26,049 nucleotides of DNA from positions 1 through 26,049 of the forward strand of contig CAAHFI011136026.1 in NCBI GenBank assembly GCA_900893395.1. Direction: 5' to 3'. Shown here piece after piece: positions 25,664-26,049 of this stretch. The position numbers and the translations under genes were made by a program. The notes beneath the pieces are model-generated. The model had not been told where the DNA came from, did no database searches, and saw nothing but the letters and a program-made list of their open reading frames with translations. The stretch comes from Euglena gracilis. Lineage: Eukaryota; Euglenozoa; Euglenophyceae; Euglenales; Euglenaceae. Numbering within the stretch: the first letter of the stretch is position 1; each line of letters opens with the position of its first letter.

Positions 25664-26049
25664 TCAAACTGCCCTGGCCCCCCTATTGGGCCCCAGGGGG
25701 AGAAGAGGTGGGCCCACCCCCCTTTGACCATGCACCCCCCTTGCCTGAGGAATTTCGCTGAGTGGCTGGCTGCCCTTTACCCTTGGGCTGCCCTTGCCTT
25801 TTCCATTATTTTGCCAAAATTCCTTAGATTTAGCAAGGGCCTCACTCAGCGGTTTTTCACACTCATAAAAATAATGTCCCACTCCCCACAGTTGAAGCAT
25901 GGATATGGGACCTGCCCCGACCCGATGCCTGCGGGGTCCAGGTCTGCCCCCCTTGCCTTGCCGGGCTGGGGAGTTGGACTTTGGGTCGCGACCATGAAGC
26001 TGCACCTGGCGCGAAGCGAAGAAGGGACCTGCCCGTGGGCTGGCTGGCT
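25664..26049 (-). CDS. Gag zinc-knuckle end (copy 2, cut by the window)
   Basis: Matches the nucleocapsid part of copy 1. The knuckle region is near 25860-25905, with GHYFYECEK in the open frame 25664-26005. The Gly/Pro/Arg-rich stretch toward the methyltransferase is also present. The rest of Gag and the 5' LTR of this copy lie beyond the window. Confidence 0.75.
   Translation of the reverse strand, partial: PASPRAGPFFASRQVQLHGRDPKSNSPARQGKGGRPGPRRHRVGAGPISMLQLWGVGHYFYECEKPLSEALAKSKEFWQNNGKGKGSPRVKGSQPLSEIPQARGVHGQRGVGPPLLPLGPNRGARAV

Larger units (their letters stand above)
17595..26049 (-). mobile_element. second tandem copy of the same chromovirus (copy 2, partial)
   Basis: Sequence 20421-26049 repeats 8630 to about 14280 at near identity: polypurine tract, chromodomain, integrase, linker, RNase H, reverse transcriptase, protease, methyltransferase and the zinc-knuckle end of Gag. 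It starts directly at the end of the LTR at 17595-20420 with no intervening host sequence. That LTR is thus the 3' LTR of copy 2 and the 5' LTR of copy 1. The copy leaves the window within gag, so its own 5' LTR is not seen. The visible part is broken (roughly eight to ten breaks). A shared-LTR tandem of this kind normally arises by recombination between LTRs of two copies. Confidence 0.9.

Overview
This is a eukaryotic, repeat-dominated window. I find no convincing intact host gene, tRNA, rRNA or CRISPR array. Everything I can identify from about position 3880 onward is LTR-retrotransposon sequence of the Ty3/gypsy chromovirus type, read on the minus strand. The host cannot be named. A chromovirus carrying a compact virus-type cytosine methyltransferase would suit an alga, dinoflagellate or similar protist, but that is inference.

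Layout. (1) 1-3760: GC-rich sequence with long minus-strand open frames rich in proline, arginine and glycine (best frame 166-1509). I recognise no family; it may be a decayed coding region. (2) About 3880-5730: the 3' half of an old, heavily broken chromovirus (end of RNase H, integrase, chromodomain), cut off at 5730 inside its RNase H region. (3) 5731-20420: a large chromovirus with a 2.9-kb LTR at each end (5731-8629 and 17595-20420), a polypurine tract next to one and a primer-binding site next to the other. (4) 20421-26049: the internal region of a second, nearly identical copy in the same orientation. It abuts the LTR at 17595-20420 directly, so the two copies share one LTR in a tandem LTR-internal-LTR-internal array. 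The second copy runs off the window inside gag.

In the sense direction (high to low coordinate) the young element reads: LTR, primer-binding site, long low-complexity and coiled-coil Gag leader, Gag capsid-like region, RRM-like segment, CCHC zinc knuckle, cytosine-5 DNA methyltransferase, aspartic protease, reverse transcriptase, RNase H, long linker, integrase, chromodomain, polypurine tract, LTR. Both copies carry the methyltransferase at the same place, so it is a stable part of the family. The two LTRs look very similar by eye, which suggests a young insertion, yet both copies are broken (about ten breaks in the complete one).

The main points of interest are the methyltransferase between Gag and protease, which resembles the compact giant-virus/phage type; the RRM-like segment in Gag; and the unusual LTR, with runs of 9-11 C (G on the sense strand) in a tandem array and several hairpins with G-rich sense loops.
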